From contig CP067345.1 of the NCBI GenBank assembly GCA_020641055.1, forward strand, positions 3,341,317-3,405,316: a stretch of 64,000 nucleotides of DNA, in the 5' to 3' direction. The notes under the pieces were generated by a model that worked only from the letters and a program-made list of their open reading frames with translations, did not search any database and was not told the DNA's origin. Shown here one piece after another: positions 1-8,429 of the stretch (its first letter is position 1; every line of letters starts with the position of its first letter). Origin of the DNA: Clostridioides sp. ES-S-0010-02. Its GTDB lineage: Bacteria > Bacillota > Clostridia > Peptostreptococcales > Peptostreptococcaceae. The position numbers and the translations under genes are program-made.

Positions 1-552
1 CATCATTTTAAACAATCTGATAACTTTTTTACCAACCAAAAACGCAGATAACATGAATAGAAACATTACTGTAACAATAATAATTGTCATTACTTTATCT
101 ATAGAATATGCTAAGAATAAACCAGAAACTGTTATGATTGGTGCTGGTAATACCAACTGAATAAACATAAACAAAGATTGACCTATTAAAGTAATATCAC
201 TAGTACTCCTAGTAATCATTGAAGCTGTTCCTATTTTATTAAAATCATTTATTGATAAATCTTGTGATTTTATAAATACTGCTTCTCTAATATCTCTACA
301 AAATCCAGATGAGAGATTTGATGATACTTTGCAAACTAAAACAGCTGATAAAGCTGTTATACCTGCTGCTATCAACATAATTAAACCTGTCTTTACAATA
401 TAATCTACATCCCCCTTTACTACACCATTATTTACTATACTTGCTGTAAGTGTTGGTATATATAAAGTTCCAAGAGTTTGTAAAAATGTAAACATCAGCA
501 CTGTAACAATTAAAACTCTATATGGTTTTAAAAAACGAATTAATTTTTTCAT
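1..552 (-). CDS. ABC exporter, N-terminal transmembrane part (partial)
   Basis: This is an open frame of 184 codons from an ATG at 552 to the window edge, so the C-terminal part, including any ATPase domain, lies outside. The protein starts MKKLIRFLKPYR and has several hydrophobic helices. It resembles the membrane domain of type I half-transporter exporters (ABC_membrane, multidrug/lipid exporter type), including the charged stretch around FNKIGTASMITRSTSD that is typical of an intracellular coupling loop. A good ribosome binding site (AAGGAGTG) precedes the ATG. The gene is divergent from a MerR regulator and shares a 72-bp region that holds a MerR-type promoter directed at this gene. A drug- or lipid-induced efflux pump is inferred; the substrate cannot be read. 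Confidence 0.85.
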   Translation of the reverse strand, partial: MKKLIRFLKPYRVLIVTVLMFTFLQTLGTLYIPTLTASIVNNGVVKGDVDYIVKTGLIMLIAAGITALSAVLVCKVSSNLSSGFCRDIREAVFIKSQDLSINDFNKIGTASMITRSTSDITLIGQSLFMFIQLVLPAPIITVSGLFLAYSIDKVMTIIIVTVMFLFMLSAFLVGKKVIRLFKMM

Positions 553-578
553 ACAATCACACTCCTTTATAGAATATT

Positions 579-609
579 ATGATAAACTATACTGTAACAG
601 GATAGTCAA
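579..609 (-). promoter_or_regulatory. MerR-type promoter with over-long spacer and operator dyad
   Basis: On the minus strand TTGACT (604-609) and TATCAT (579-584) are separated by 19 bp, the stretched spacing typical of MerR-activated promoters. An imperfect dyad ACTAT...ATAGT (586-606) fills the spacer. Family knowledge says the regulator twists such a spacer to activate; here it would switch on the ABC exporter gene at 552. The MerR gene itself is read the other way from the same region. Confidence 0.75.
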
Positions 610-624
610 GGAGGAATTTTAATT

Positions 625-1455
625 ATGAGTCAAATTTCGAAAAATTATTTCACAACTGGAGAATTTGCAAAGATTTGTGGAGTCAATAAAAAGACGCTTT
701 TTCATTATGATGATATAGGTCTTTTCTCTCCAGAGTTAAAGAAGGAAAACGGATATAGATACTACTCATACCATCAACTCAGTATTTTTGGTATAATTTC
801 TTCTCTTAAGGAAATTAAAATGCCTTTAAAAGAAATTAAAGCTTACATAGATAAACGAACTCCGAGTTTACTAATTGAACTTTTAGAAAAGAAAACTCTT
901 GATATTAACAATGAAATTGAAAAATTGAATAATATTAAGGCTTTAATGGAGTCTACTATTTCATTTACTAAAAAAGCATGTAATATAGATGCAAATACGA
1001 TTACTTTAGAAGAACATGAGGAAGAGTATTTAGTCAAAACGCCTCTTACTTATAAAGAACCCTTTCTTGGAGATGATGATGAAAACTTTTTATATGAATG
1101 TATTAACTTTATGGATAACTATGATTTAGGTGATGATGGTATGATTGGTTCAATCATTAAAGGCGAAGATATAATGAATAGAGATTTTGAGTCATATTCA
1201 TATTTATTTACAAAAGTTAATAAAGACTATAAGAAATATCCTACATCAATCAAACCAAAAGGGCTTTATGTAACTGCTTATCATAAAGGAAGTTATGAAA
1301 CTATTAATAAAACTTATGAAAAACTATTAGAATTTTTCAATCAAAATAATTTATATATGGGAGATTTTGTTTATGAAGAATATCTCCTATATGATATAAG
1401 TGTAAGAGATTCTAATGAATATCTAACTCAAATATCAGCAGAAGTTAAAATGTAA
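625..1455 (+). CDS. MerR-family transcriptional activator with GyrI-like effector domain
   Basis: The 276-residue protein begins with a MerR winged helix (residues about 8-75, including YFTTGEFAKICGVNKKTLFHYD). A dimerisation coiled coil follows at about 80-125, and then a domain of about 150 residues similar to the GyrI/BmrR effector-binding fold. This is the BmrR/BltR architecture, in which a hydrophobic drug or toxic metabolite binds the C-terminal domain. The start is fixed by AAGGAGG at 608-614. The divergent ABC exporter and the 19-bp-spacer promoter between them make it a probable effector-responsive activator of that exporter and of itself. The ligand is unknown. Confidence 0.9.
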   Translation: MSQISKNYFTTGEFAKICGVNKKTLFHYDDIGLFSPELKKENGYRYYSYHQLSIFGIISSLKEIKMPLKEIKAYIDKRTPSLLIELLEKKTLDINNEIEKLNNIKALMESTISFTKKACNIDANTITLEEHEEEYLVKTPLTYKEPFLGDDDENFLYECINFMDNYDLGDDGMIGSIIKGEDIMNRDFESYSYLFTKVNKDYKKYPTSIKPKGLYVTAYHKGSYETINKTYEKLLEFFNQNNLYMGDFVYEEYLLYDISVRDSNEYLTQISAEVKM

Positions 1456-1563
1456 AAGGAGATACTAAAGAATACAAAAATGAATGTAAAGATTAATAAT
1501 GAGTATAGCAAATTAAATAAATTTTATAATAGTATTATCTAAAGCATACAGAAGTTTATTTAA

Positions 1564-1603
1564 AAAGATGTAGGTGATTTTATATAAAATCACCTACATC
1601 TTT
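1564..1603. terminator. Bidirectional intrinsic terminator
   Basis: Perfect 19-bp arms (1564-1582 and 1585-1603) flanked by A-rich and T-rich sequence lie between the convergent MerR gene and the SnoaL-like gene. The hairpin can end transcription from both sides. Confidence 0.85.
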
Positions 1604-1616
1604 ATTTATATTTAAA

Positions 1617-2240
1617 CTAATTTCTAGAGTTATCTAATAGCCATTTTTCTGCATCTTTATAAAGTCTATCAACCTTCTCTGGTCTATCTATTCCGGGGAG
1701 TTCTTGATTTATTTTATATCCATCTGTACTAAGCATATAAGAAAGACTTGCATATGAAGGTCTATAATCCTTTATATCTTCCTTAGAAATTTTGACATCC
1801 CCATCCTGATAAACAGGTAAAATTATATCTTTTTCATATATAGCATCCATAGATATTATATACCACATATCGTCTATCTTTTGAGTCTTATACAGAAACT
1901 TGACATCTGACTGAAGTTCAACTAAATTTCCATCTATTTCATTTCTAATATGGATAGCTCCCATTGTAATTGATACTGCCTTATCTTTATTTACCCAAAC
2001 TAATGTATCACAAATTTTATGTGGCGCATAAGATTTCATCTTACTTGATTCTTCTACGAACCCCTCTCCACTACCTTGATACCAAGATATTAAAACAGTA
2101 GATTCCTTTGCAAAACATTTTTTCATTTCATCCCATAACGCATTATCTCTACAAAACCTTTCAAATTCTATAAGCTCTTTTACACTATTTTTATCCACTA
2201 TATCTTCTATAGAATTTTTTCCTGGTCTACTTAATAACAT
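1617..2240 (-). CDS. SnoaL-like / NTF2-fold protein
   Basis: This soluble protein of about 207 residues has an NTF2-like core: a helical start with FERFCRDNALWDEMKKCF, then strands around VLISWYQGSGEGFVEES and a terminal MWYIISMDAIYEKD. Such SnoaL_4-type folds serve as small hydrolases, isomerases or hydroxylating enzymes on aromatic or polyketide-like substrates. I choose the ATG at 2240 because AAAGGAG sits 9 nt before it; an ATG 21 nt upstream has only a weak site and would put that AAAGGAG inside the frame. It lies 54 bp after an amidohydrolase gene on the same strand and is probably co-transcribed with it, under the divergent PucR-type regulator. The substrate is unknown. Confidence 0.75.
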   Translation of the reverse strand: MLLSRPGKNSIEDIVDKNSVKELIEFERFCRDNALWDEMKKCFAKESTVLISWYQGSGEGFVEESSKMKSYAPHKICDTLVWVNKDKAVSITMGAIHIRNEIDGNLVELQSDVKFLYKTQKIDDMWYIISMDAIYEKDIILPVYQDGDVKISKEDIKDYRPSYASLSYMLSTDGYKINQELPGIDRPEKVDRLYKDAEKWLLDNSRN

Positions 2241-2294
2241 GTTCTCAATCTCCTTTAACATAAACTTCTTTTATTTTTAACAATACTCCATTCA

Positions 2295-3374
2295 TTATCT
2301 TACTTTATTACCCTTTATCCATACACCTTTTATATTTCTAGTTGCTGCTATATCTTTAATTGGGTCACCTTCAACCATTACTAAATCAGCTCTTTTTCCC
2401 TCTTTTATTACTCCACGGTCATTAAGACCTAATAATTTTGCTGGTAAACTTGTTGCACTCTCAAGTACTTCAATTGTATTAAGACCTGCCTTAACTAATA
2501 ATTCAAATTCACGATGAAGAGATTCCCCATGTTTCACTATACTAATAGAATTTTCATCATTATTTGCATCAGTTCCAGCTAATATCATCACTCCAGCTTT
2601 TTTCAATGTAGCTGTATTTTCTATTGCTGTTTCTAACCTAACATCTTCTCTTCCTGTAGCTTTTTTTATATTTGATACTATACTTTCCATCATAACTATA
2701 GTTGGAATTGATATAAGATTTTTCTCTTTTATCCTTTTGGCTACATCATCAGATAATTTACCTATAAAAGGAATATGATTTATTACATCAACATTTGCTT
2801 TTTCTGCATATTCATAAGCTATAGTTGTAGGTGCATGAGCAAATACTTTTTTACCATGTTCATGAGATATTTCAACTACTCTTTTTATTGTCTCAAAATC
2901 AAAAGCCGTTTTAGATGTTTTAGGGTCTTCTATTATGATTTTTACAAAATCTGCTCCTTGTTTAATTTGTTTCTTAGCAAAATTTTCAGCATCTTCAATA
3001 GTGTGTATTTTACTATCTTTAAACCCCATTCCCATAAGATGAGGGTGCGATTCTGGTGCAACAGGTTCATATACACTACGAATATCAGTTAATCCGTCTA
3101 AATTTCTTAAAGATTCTACTACATCTTTACTATTAGTTGCCATATCAAGCATAGTAGTTATACCCCAATCAGTTGCGTCCTCCAAGTTTTTTAAACTATC
3201 CAAATGTATATGAGAATCAATAAATCCTGGAAGTAAAGTGCATCCTTCTCCATCTATAGTAATATCAGATATTGTTTTTGATGATATCACACCATCTTCT
3301 ATTACAACATTCCTTTGTTCTGAAAGTTTTTCTCCATCAAATATTTTAACATTAGTAATTTTAGTTATTGCCAT
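2295..3374 (-). CDS. Amidohydrolase-family metal-dependent hydrolase
   Basis: The protein has 359 residues and the complete amidohydrolase superfamily pattern: an N-terminal beta-sandwich, the first metal motif DSHIHLD at about residue 53, a lysine in DFVKIII, histidine motifs KVFAHAP and VINHIPF, the terminal Asp in LAGTDAN, and a C-terminal GKRADLVMVEGDP that returns to the sandwich. It is closest in style to imidazolonepropionase/prolidase-like members (COG1228), which hydrolyse cyclic amides or dipeptide-like amide bonds. It is followed by the SnoaL-like gene and divergent from a PucR regulator, a family often controlling purine or amide catabolism. The true substrate cannot be inferred. 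Confidence 0.88.
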   Translation of the reverse strand: MAITKITNVKIFDGEKLSEQRNVVIEDGVISSKTISDITIDGEGCTLLPGFIDSHIHLDSLKNLEDATDWGITTMLDMATNSKDVVESLRNLDGLTDIRSVYEPVAPESHPHLMGMGFKDSKIHTIEDAENFAKKQIKQGADFVKIIIEDPKTSKTAFDFETIKRVVEISHEHGKKVFAHAPTTIAYEYAEKANVDVINHIPFIGKLSDDVAKRIKEKNLISIPTIVMMESIVSNIKKATGREDVRLETAIENTATLKKAGVMILAGTDANNDENSISIVKHGESLHREFELLVKAGLNTIEVLESATSLPAKLLGLNDRGVIKEGKRADLVMVEGDPIKDIAATRNIKGVWIKGNKVR

Positions 3375-3534
3375 ACTTCACACTCCCTTTATTTTTATTT
3401 ATTAAAAATTTAATTCTTATTTAATTAAAAATTTCTTACTTTGATATTTTCTTAATTTATATAACTAATTATATATAAATTAATTTACCTAAACTATGTG
3501 TTATAATCTAAACTTTAATGTAAAATATACTATA

Positions 3535-3558
3535 TTGATTGTGCTATAGTACAATCAA
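3535..3558. promoter_or_regulatory. 24-bp palindromic operator candidate
   Basis: TTGATTGT and ACAATCAA form perfect 8-bp arms around a centre containing CTATAG, giving an almost fully symmetric 24-bp site. It lies 9 bp before the PucR ribosome binding site (AGAGGAGG), in the region shared with the divergent amidohydrolase gene. It is too A+T-rich and lacks a T-tract, so it is not a terminator. It is probably the binding site of the PucR-family protein; this is inference. Confidence 0.6.
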
Positions 3559-3580
3559 ATATAATTAGAGGAGGTTTAGC

Positions 3581-5146
3581 ATGAAATTAACAGATTTAAT
3601 GAAAGATATATCTCAATATATCTCAGTATTAAAGCCATTTCCAGATGAATATATAGACATTACTAGCTTGAATATTTATAAGAATAATCAAACTGAATTT
3701 ACTACTGGATGTTTATATTTAGGAAATATATCAGATATTACTGTGGATTTGAACAATATAAATTTTTTAGGTATATTTATACAAAATGAAGTTAACATTG
3801 ATTTAGAAAGATATAATTTAAACTCAGATATTTGTATCATAAAATCAAAAAAAGAAAAATATGACCTTTTTAGTGAATTGTTAAATATTATGAATCAAGA
3901 AATACGTCTTAGTTTATGTTCTCAAAGGTTTTTTGATGTGGTTTCTGAGAATAAAGGCATACAATATTTAATTGATATAGCACATGAAGAATTTGGCTAT
4001 CCCATGATAATTCGTGACTCTACCTTCAAAGTTTTAGCTCATTCTTATGATGTTAGTGATATATTGCAACTTACTGAAGATTCTAATGGAGATAAATATT
4101 TAGACGAAGAAACAATAAATTACATAAAATATCAAAATATACATAAAAAAATACATTATAATAAATCTATTAAAGAAGAAAATAAACCAGACAGCTGGCT
4201 TGGTACATTAATCTCATCCGTGTGTGTAGAAGAAATTGAAATAGCTCATATAGCTATCTGTGAATGGAAAATTCCATTTAATGAATTTCACTTCAAATTA
4301 TTAGAATCACTTAATAAAGCTTTATCTCTAGAATTGCAAAAAAATAATCTGTTTAATATAGATAAAAAACTTATTCCTAATTATATACTTTCTGATTTGT
4401 TGGAAAAAAAGTATCTAGATGATGATACTATAAGCAGAAGATTTCATTATCTAAATTGGACTAAGTCAAATTCATTAAACATAATGGTAATAGTAAACAA
4501 AGATAATAATTACTTTGACAGTAAAGTTCCTTTTATTATGCAGTCTTTAAGTGCATTTATACCATCTAATAATTGTGTAGTATACAAGTCTACTTTAGTT
4601 GTTTTTATTAATGATTCTTTAATTCATAATTTAATTGAGCATGAAAATAAAGAATTTATTAATTACTTAAAACTAAATTCACTTTATGCTGGAATAAGCC
4701 CAAGATTTTCAAAGCTATCTGATAGTTGGAAGTATTATATTCAAGCCAAAAAAGCTAGTGAAATTGCTCAAAAATATGACATAAACTTTTCTCCATTTGG
4801 GAAAAGCATACCATATATCCTCTACGAGCTACTTAGTACCAACTATGATTTATATGACCTCAATCATCCTGCTGTAACCAAACTAATTGAAGAAGATAAA
4901 AAAAATGGTTCTAATTTTTTAGAGACCTTAAAGCAATATATCTACTTTAATAATTCACCAAGCAAAGCAGCTGAAGTTTTAAATATCCATAGAAATACTC
5001 TGTTTTATAGAATTAATAAAATAAAAGAAATTACAGGTATTACACTAGATTATGCTGATGAAATACTTCAGATTTATATTTCTATAAAAATGATTGAAAT
5101 TAACTCAAGAAATAAGACCTGTTTCAACACATATACAGGCATGTAA
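3581..5146 (+). CDS. PucR/CdaR-family transcriptional regulator
   Basis: The 521-residue protein has an N-terminal PucR-type sensory region, a central GGDEF-like fold (about residues 280-400) without a catalytic motif, and a C-terminal Fis-like helix-turn-helix. The last shows the hallmark NNSPSKAAEVLNIHRNTLFYR (N-P-S-K-A-A..L..HRNTL.YR), which defines the PucR C-terminal HTH_30 domain. The start has a strong AGAGGAGG site. Family members activate purine, amide or sugar-acid catabolic genes in response to a metabolite. The divergent amidohydrolase/SnoaL pair and the palindrome at 3535-3558 make these the most likely targets. Confidence 0.9.
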   Translation: MKLTDLMKDISQYISVLKPFPDEYIDITSLNIYKNNQTEFTTGCLYLGNISDITVDLNNINFLGIFIQNEVNIDLERYNLNSDICIIKSKKEKYDLFSELLNIMNQEIRLSLCSQRFFDVVSENKGIQYLIDIAHEEFGYPMIIRDSTFKVLAHSYDVSDILQLTEDSNGDKYLDEETINYIKYQNIHKKIHYNKSIKEENKPDSWLGTLISSVCVEEIEIAHIAICEWKIPFNEFHFKLLESLNKALSLELQKNNLFNIDKKLIPNYILSDLLEKKYLDDDTISRRFHYLNWTKSNSLNIMVIVNKDNNYFDSKVPFIMQSLSAFIPSNNCVVYKSTLVVFINDSLIHNLIEHENKEFINYLKLNSLYAGISPRFSKLSDSWKYYIQAKKASEIAQKYDINFSPFGKSIPYILYELLSTNYDLYDLNHPAVTKLIEEDKKNGSNFLETLKQYIYFNNSPSKAAEVLNIHRNTLFYRINKIKEITGITLDYADEILQIYISIKMIEINSRNKTCFNTYTGM

Positions 5147-5153
5147 AAATATT

Positions 5154-5182
5154 TTGACACACTTAAATCACTATTGTAAAAG
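5154..5182 (+). promoter_or_regulatory. Promoter candidate for the XRE operon
   Basis: TTGACA at 5154-5159 is followed after 17 bp by TAAAAG, just downstream of the PucR stop and about 60 bp before the XRE gene. The -35 is perfect; the -10 is poor. Confidence 0.4.
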
Positions 5183-5243
5183 ATATTTGATAGATTTTAC
5201 CCTCTCAATATGACAAAATAATTATGAAAGGAGCGATAGCTAC

Positions 5244-5651
5244 ATGGAAATTGGAAAGAAACTGAAAAATGCTCGTATAAATTCTGGATTGACACAGGAA
5301 AAAGTTGCAGAAAAAATTAATGTATCACGACAAACAATTTCAAATTGGGAAAATGAGAAATCTTATCCAGATATTATAAGCGTCATCAAACTAAGTGATT
5401 TGTATTCCATTAGCTTAGATGAATTATTGAAAGGAGATAATAAAATGATTGAACATTTAAAAGAAAGTACAAATCTAGTTAATAGTAATAAAAAGTTAAT
5501 AACTGCAATTATTATCAATATTATATTACTTATTTTATTTGTGCTATTTAATAGCTTTATACCAGACAACTACTACTTTATGGTTAGTGTATTTTGTACA
5601 GCAATAATAAGTTCATCAGCATTGTTCTACCAAATTATAAGAAAATTTTAG
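5244..5651 (+). CDS. Membrane-anchored XRE-family regulator
   Basis: The 135-residue protein opens with a Cro/C1-type helix-turn-helix (residues about 5-60; GLTQEKVAEKINVSRQTISNWE), followed by a short linker and two hydrophobic helices (about 80-100 and 110-128). This HTH-plus-membrane-tail layout is common in Firmicutes, where the tail may hold the regulator at the membrane. AAAGGAGCG precedes the ATG. Its stop overlaps the ribosome binding site of the next gene, so the two are translationally linked. Targets are probably its own small operon. Confidence 0.85.
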   Translation: MEIGKKLKNARINSGLTQEKVAEKINVSRQTISNWENEKSYPDIISVIKLSDLYSISLDELLKGDNKMIEHLKESTNLVNSNKKLITAIIINIILLILFVLFNSFIPDNYYFMVSVFCTAIISSSALFYQIIRKF

Positions 5652-5665
5652 GAGGTGTACTCATT

Positions 5666-5998
5666 ATGGAAGTGAATAAAACTATGCTTATTTTGATATG
5701 TTTTGCTGTAGCTCTTGTGGGTTCAGTTGGTGTTGTATATCAAATTTATCATATGACTGTGATTGATGCAAAAGCTCGTGGATTAAAACATCCTAAATTG
5801 TGGGGATTATTTGCTATGAATGGTAATAATTCGAGTGGTTTAATAATATACTTAATAGGTAGACGAAAATACCCTATTATAGATATGTCTAAAGAAGATT
5901 GTAAAGAAATTGAATCTAGAAAAAAATCAGTTGGAGTTGGATTGATTTTTTTGGCTATCAGCGCTATAGGTTTGGTAATATGTATTACATTATTTTGA
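5666..5998 (+). CDS. Small two-helix membrane protein, partner of XRE regulator
   Basis: The protein has 110 residues, starting at the ATG at 5666 with TTAGGAGGTG before it; an upstream extension overlaps the previous gene and has no ribosome binding site. It has a TM helix at about 8-28, a conserved-looking loop (VIDAKARGLKHPKLWGLF...GLIIYLIGRRKYP) with a short amphipathic or re-entrant segment, and a TM helix at about 90-108. The D-A-x-x-R-G...W...GLxxYLxxRR pattern occurs in small phospholipase-D-N-like membrane proteins of Firmicutes. It begins 14 bp after the XRE stop, which points to a regulator/membrane-protein pair, but its function is unknown. Confidence 0.75.
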   Translation: MEVNKTMLILICFAVALVGSVGVVYQIYHMTVIDAKARGLKHPKLWGLFAMNGNNSSGLIIYLIGRRKYPIIDMSKEDCKEIESRKKSVGVGLIFLAISAIGLVICITLF

Positions 5999-6007
5999 GT
6001 TAAGAAA

Positions 6008-6412
6008 ATGCTAATTGCTTTTGGAGATACAGATACACAAGAGTATATTGATAATCCTAAAAACATGACAATTGTAGATTTTAATACTCTTGTTAATATT
6101 GAACCAACTACTTTAAATATTTTTTATATGCCTATAGTAACAGACCTAGAATTTCGCTCTGATAAAAGTGGAAAATATTTTATTGACACAAACACAAGGA
6201 AAGAAATTAGAGAACTAGTTAAACATCCTGCACAAATAGCATTTGAAAAGAATCTAAAATTTTTAAATCAGGAAAATTATCCAGTAGAATTCTTTCAAAA
6301 CTTGTTTCAGAAAAGCGACAAACTTGAACCCTTCATTGTGGGAGAGACAGATTTTCCAAGTGGAGAAGTCACAGAACTTACAATACCATTTATGAATCCT
6401 ACATATTTTTAA
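6008..6412 (+). CDS. Hypothetical protein, possibly an N-terminally truncated remnant
   Basis: The open frame codes for 134 residues starting MLIAFGDTDTQEY. It has no recognised domain, signal peptide or membrane helix, and is mixed alpha/beta with an acidic C-terminal part (FIVGETDFPSGEVTELTIPF). The ribosome binding site is poor (GAGTTAAGAAA directly before ATG), and the frame starts 10 bp after the preceding stop. The lack of a clear N-terminal domain suggests either translational coupling to the membrane protein or a leftover 3' piece of a larger gene. I cannot assign a function. Confidence 0.45.
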   Translation: MLIAFGDTDTQEYIDNPKNMTIVDFNTLVNIEPTTLNIFYMPIVTDLEFRSDKSGKYFIDTNTRKEIRELVKHPAQIAFEKNLKFLNQENYPVEFFQNLFQKSDKLEPFIVGETDFPSGEVTELTIPFMNPTYF

Positions 6413-6491
6413 ACTATAAAACTTATTGACAATTTGGTTTTAATAAATAGAATTCTTTTAAAATACATAGTTCTTAATTAGACATGAAAAT

Positions 6492-6520
6492 AAGGCTATG
6501 CTTTTTATGGTCATAGCCTT
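6492..6520 (-). terminator. Intrinsic terminator of the diguanylate cyclase gene
   Basis: The 9-bp arms AAGGCTATG/CATAGCCTT have an 11-nt loop. On the minus strand they are followed by TTATTTTC. The plus-strand side has only a short T run, so this mainly serves the gene ending at 6600. Confidence 0.65.
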
Positions 6521-6599
6521 TAACAAATACTTACAAATTCACTACATGAGTCAACTTTTTTAATAATTTAACTATATACTCAAACTATATCTTCTAAAT

Positions 6600-8213
6600 T
6601 CACTGTATATATAATTCTTCTTCAAATAAACAGTAAGAATTTTTTCCAGAGGCCTTTACATTATAAAGAGCTCTATCTGCATTTTTAAACAATTCTAAAA
6701 ATGAATTTCCATTTTGAGGATGTCTTGCAATACCTATACTAACAGAAGCCTCAAAGCTAAAACTTAAATCATTGTAGTTCTCATAAAGTACTCTATTTAA
6801 TTCTTTAGCTTTTTTATGCAAATTTACTTCTGAATGATAATCTTGCATATATACTACAAATTCATCTCCACCAATTCTTCCAACTAAATCTTCATTCCCA
6901 AAACTATCTTGTATCTTCTCAGCAAAAGTTTTTAATACAAAATCACCAAATGGATGCCCAAAATTATCATTTATTTCCTTAAAATCGTCCAAATCAATAA
7001 TGAATAATGCATCTTTTTTATTGCTTTTATTTGTAGATATAACTTCTTCTACTAATTTTTCAAAGGTACCTTTATTGTATATATTTGTCAATGAGTCACT
7101 TTCTGCTCTAGTTTTCAACTCTTCGTATTTTTTTATATCACTATCTACATCTACAATTACGCCTACAACCTTCAAAAGTTCATTTTCATCATTAAAAATC
7201 TTTGTTACTGATGTTCTACACCAAAGGTATTCGCCATTAGATTTTTTTAAACGATAGATTACCTGATTATGTTTGTTATTTTCTTTAATACACTTAAGAA
7301 ACTCTTCAAATCCACTATAATCTTCCTGATGAACTAATTCTTTATCCATAATCTCTTTTAAAAGATTGTCACATTTACTACTATATCCAAATTTTTCATT
7401 CCATGCTTGAGATACAAATGATTTATTTTCTTTAGCATTCCATTCAAAGACAACAGAGTCAGTCTGTTCAACAATAATTTTATAACGTTCATTACTGAGC
7501 CTTAATTCTTCCTTATGAATTATTTCTTGCTCAAGTATTTCATACTTCATAGATAATTTAGTTTTATCTATAATAGATTTAAATAGATAAAACACGATAA
7601 AATTAATATATAAAATACCAACACTTGATATTAAGTTTAGAAATTTTAAACTTTCAGAACTAAAAAAATTATTTACATCAAAGATAGAAATAGTCAGAAA
7701 TAAGCTGAACAAAGGTATTGCAAGTAAAATAACCCAATACTTTATTGGCATATCTGAATGTACATCTTTTTTAAATAAACAAACTATCTTGCATATAAAT
7801 AAAAAAACTATCTTAGATAAAATTGTGGCTGGTACTCTTATAGTATTGTTTTCAAACATTATTTCGAAGCCTTCTTTTATAAATAAAACAAAAATACTTG
7901 TTACCACAATTTCTGATAATATAAAGAATACATTTAATAAAACAGTCGCAAACAATCGTGTCTTTGTATTTCCTTCATATAAAAATGATGATGAAAAAAT
8001 AAGGATGAAAATTAAAGGTGTTGTGATTACAGGATTTAAAGTTATTAAATTACAGACTCCTAAACATATTATAAAACCCAATCTAGCATATCTTACAGTT
8101 CTTGTATATCCTTCTTTCTGACCTAAAAAATCTGATAAAAACATATGGACAACAAAAGCTTCAAAGATAACTGTTACTAAATTTGTAATATCAAAAAGCA
8201 GTTGTTCTTTCAT
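6600..8213 (-). CDS. Membrane diguanylate cyclase (7TM-like sensor, PAS, GGDEF)
   Basis: This 537-residue protein has six to seven N-terminal hydrophobic helices (about residues 5-215) that resemble the sensor region of AgrC-type kinases. A short coiled coil and a PAS domain (about 235-350) follow, and then a GGDEF domain (about 365-532). The catalytic signature GRIGGDEF is intact, as are the substrate-binding DLDDFK and NDNFGH motifs, so it should make cyclic di-GMP from two GTP. At the inhibitory-site position the sequence is GNED, lacking the Arg of RxxD, so product feedback inhibition is probably absent. The ribosome binding site is weak. Next to it is a two-component system on the same strand. 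The signal sensed is unknown. Confidence 0.9.
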   Translation of the reverse strand: MKEQLLFDITNLVTVIFEAFVVHMFLSDFLGQKEGYTRTVRYARLGFIICLGVCNLITLNPVITTPLIFILIFSSSFLYEGNTKTRLFATVLLNVFFILSEIVVTSIFVLFIKEGFEIMFENNTIRVPATILSKIVFLFICKIVCLFKKDVHSDMPIKYWVILLAIPLFSLFLTISIFDVNNFFSSESLKFLNLISSVGILYINFIVFYLFKSIIDKTKLSMKYEILEQEIIHKEELRLSNERYKIIVEQTDSVVFEWNAKENKSFVSQAWNEKFGYSSKCDNLLKEIMDKELVHQEDYSGFEEFLKCIKENNKHNQVIYRLKKSNGEYLWCRTSVTKIFNDENELLKVVGVIVDVDSDIKKYEELKTRAESDSLTNIYNKGTFEKLVEEVISTNKSNKKDALFIIDLDDFKEINDNFGHPFGDFVLKTFAEKIQDSFGNEDLVGRIGGDEFVVYMQDYHSEVNLHKKAKELNRVLYENYNDLSFSFEASVSIGIARHPQNGNSFLELFKNADRALYNVKASGKNSYCLFEEELYIQ

Positions 8214-8429
8214 ACATATTTTTTATAAAATAAGAAGCTTACTTAAGCTAAATACACTTCAGATTTTACTTTTCCTTTCTGCATGTATATTTAAGCATCT
8301 ACTTTAATTGTCAACCATTATAATATATGTCAGCTTAATATTGTTCTTTTTTCAACAGTATACAATAGATATATGTAAAAAACAACTTCAAATATTGACA
8401 TATTTCTTTAATATATATCAATATTATCT

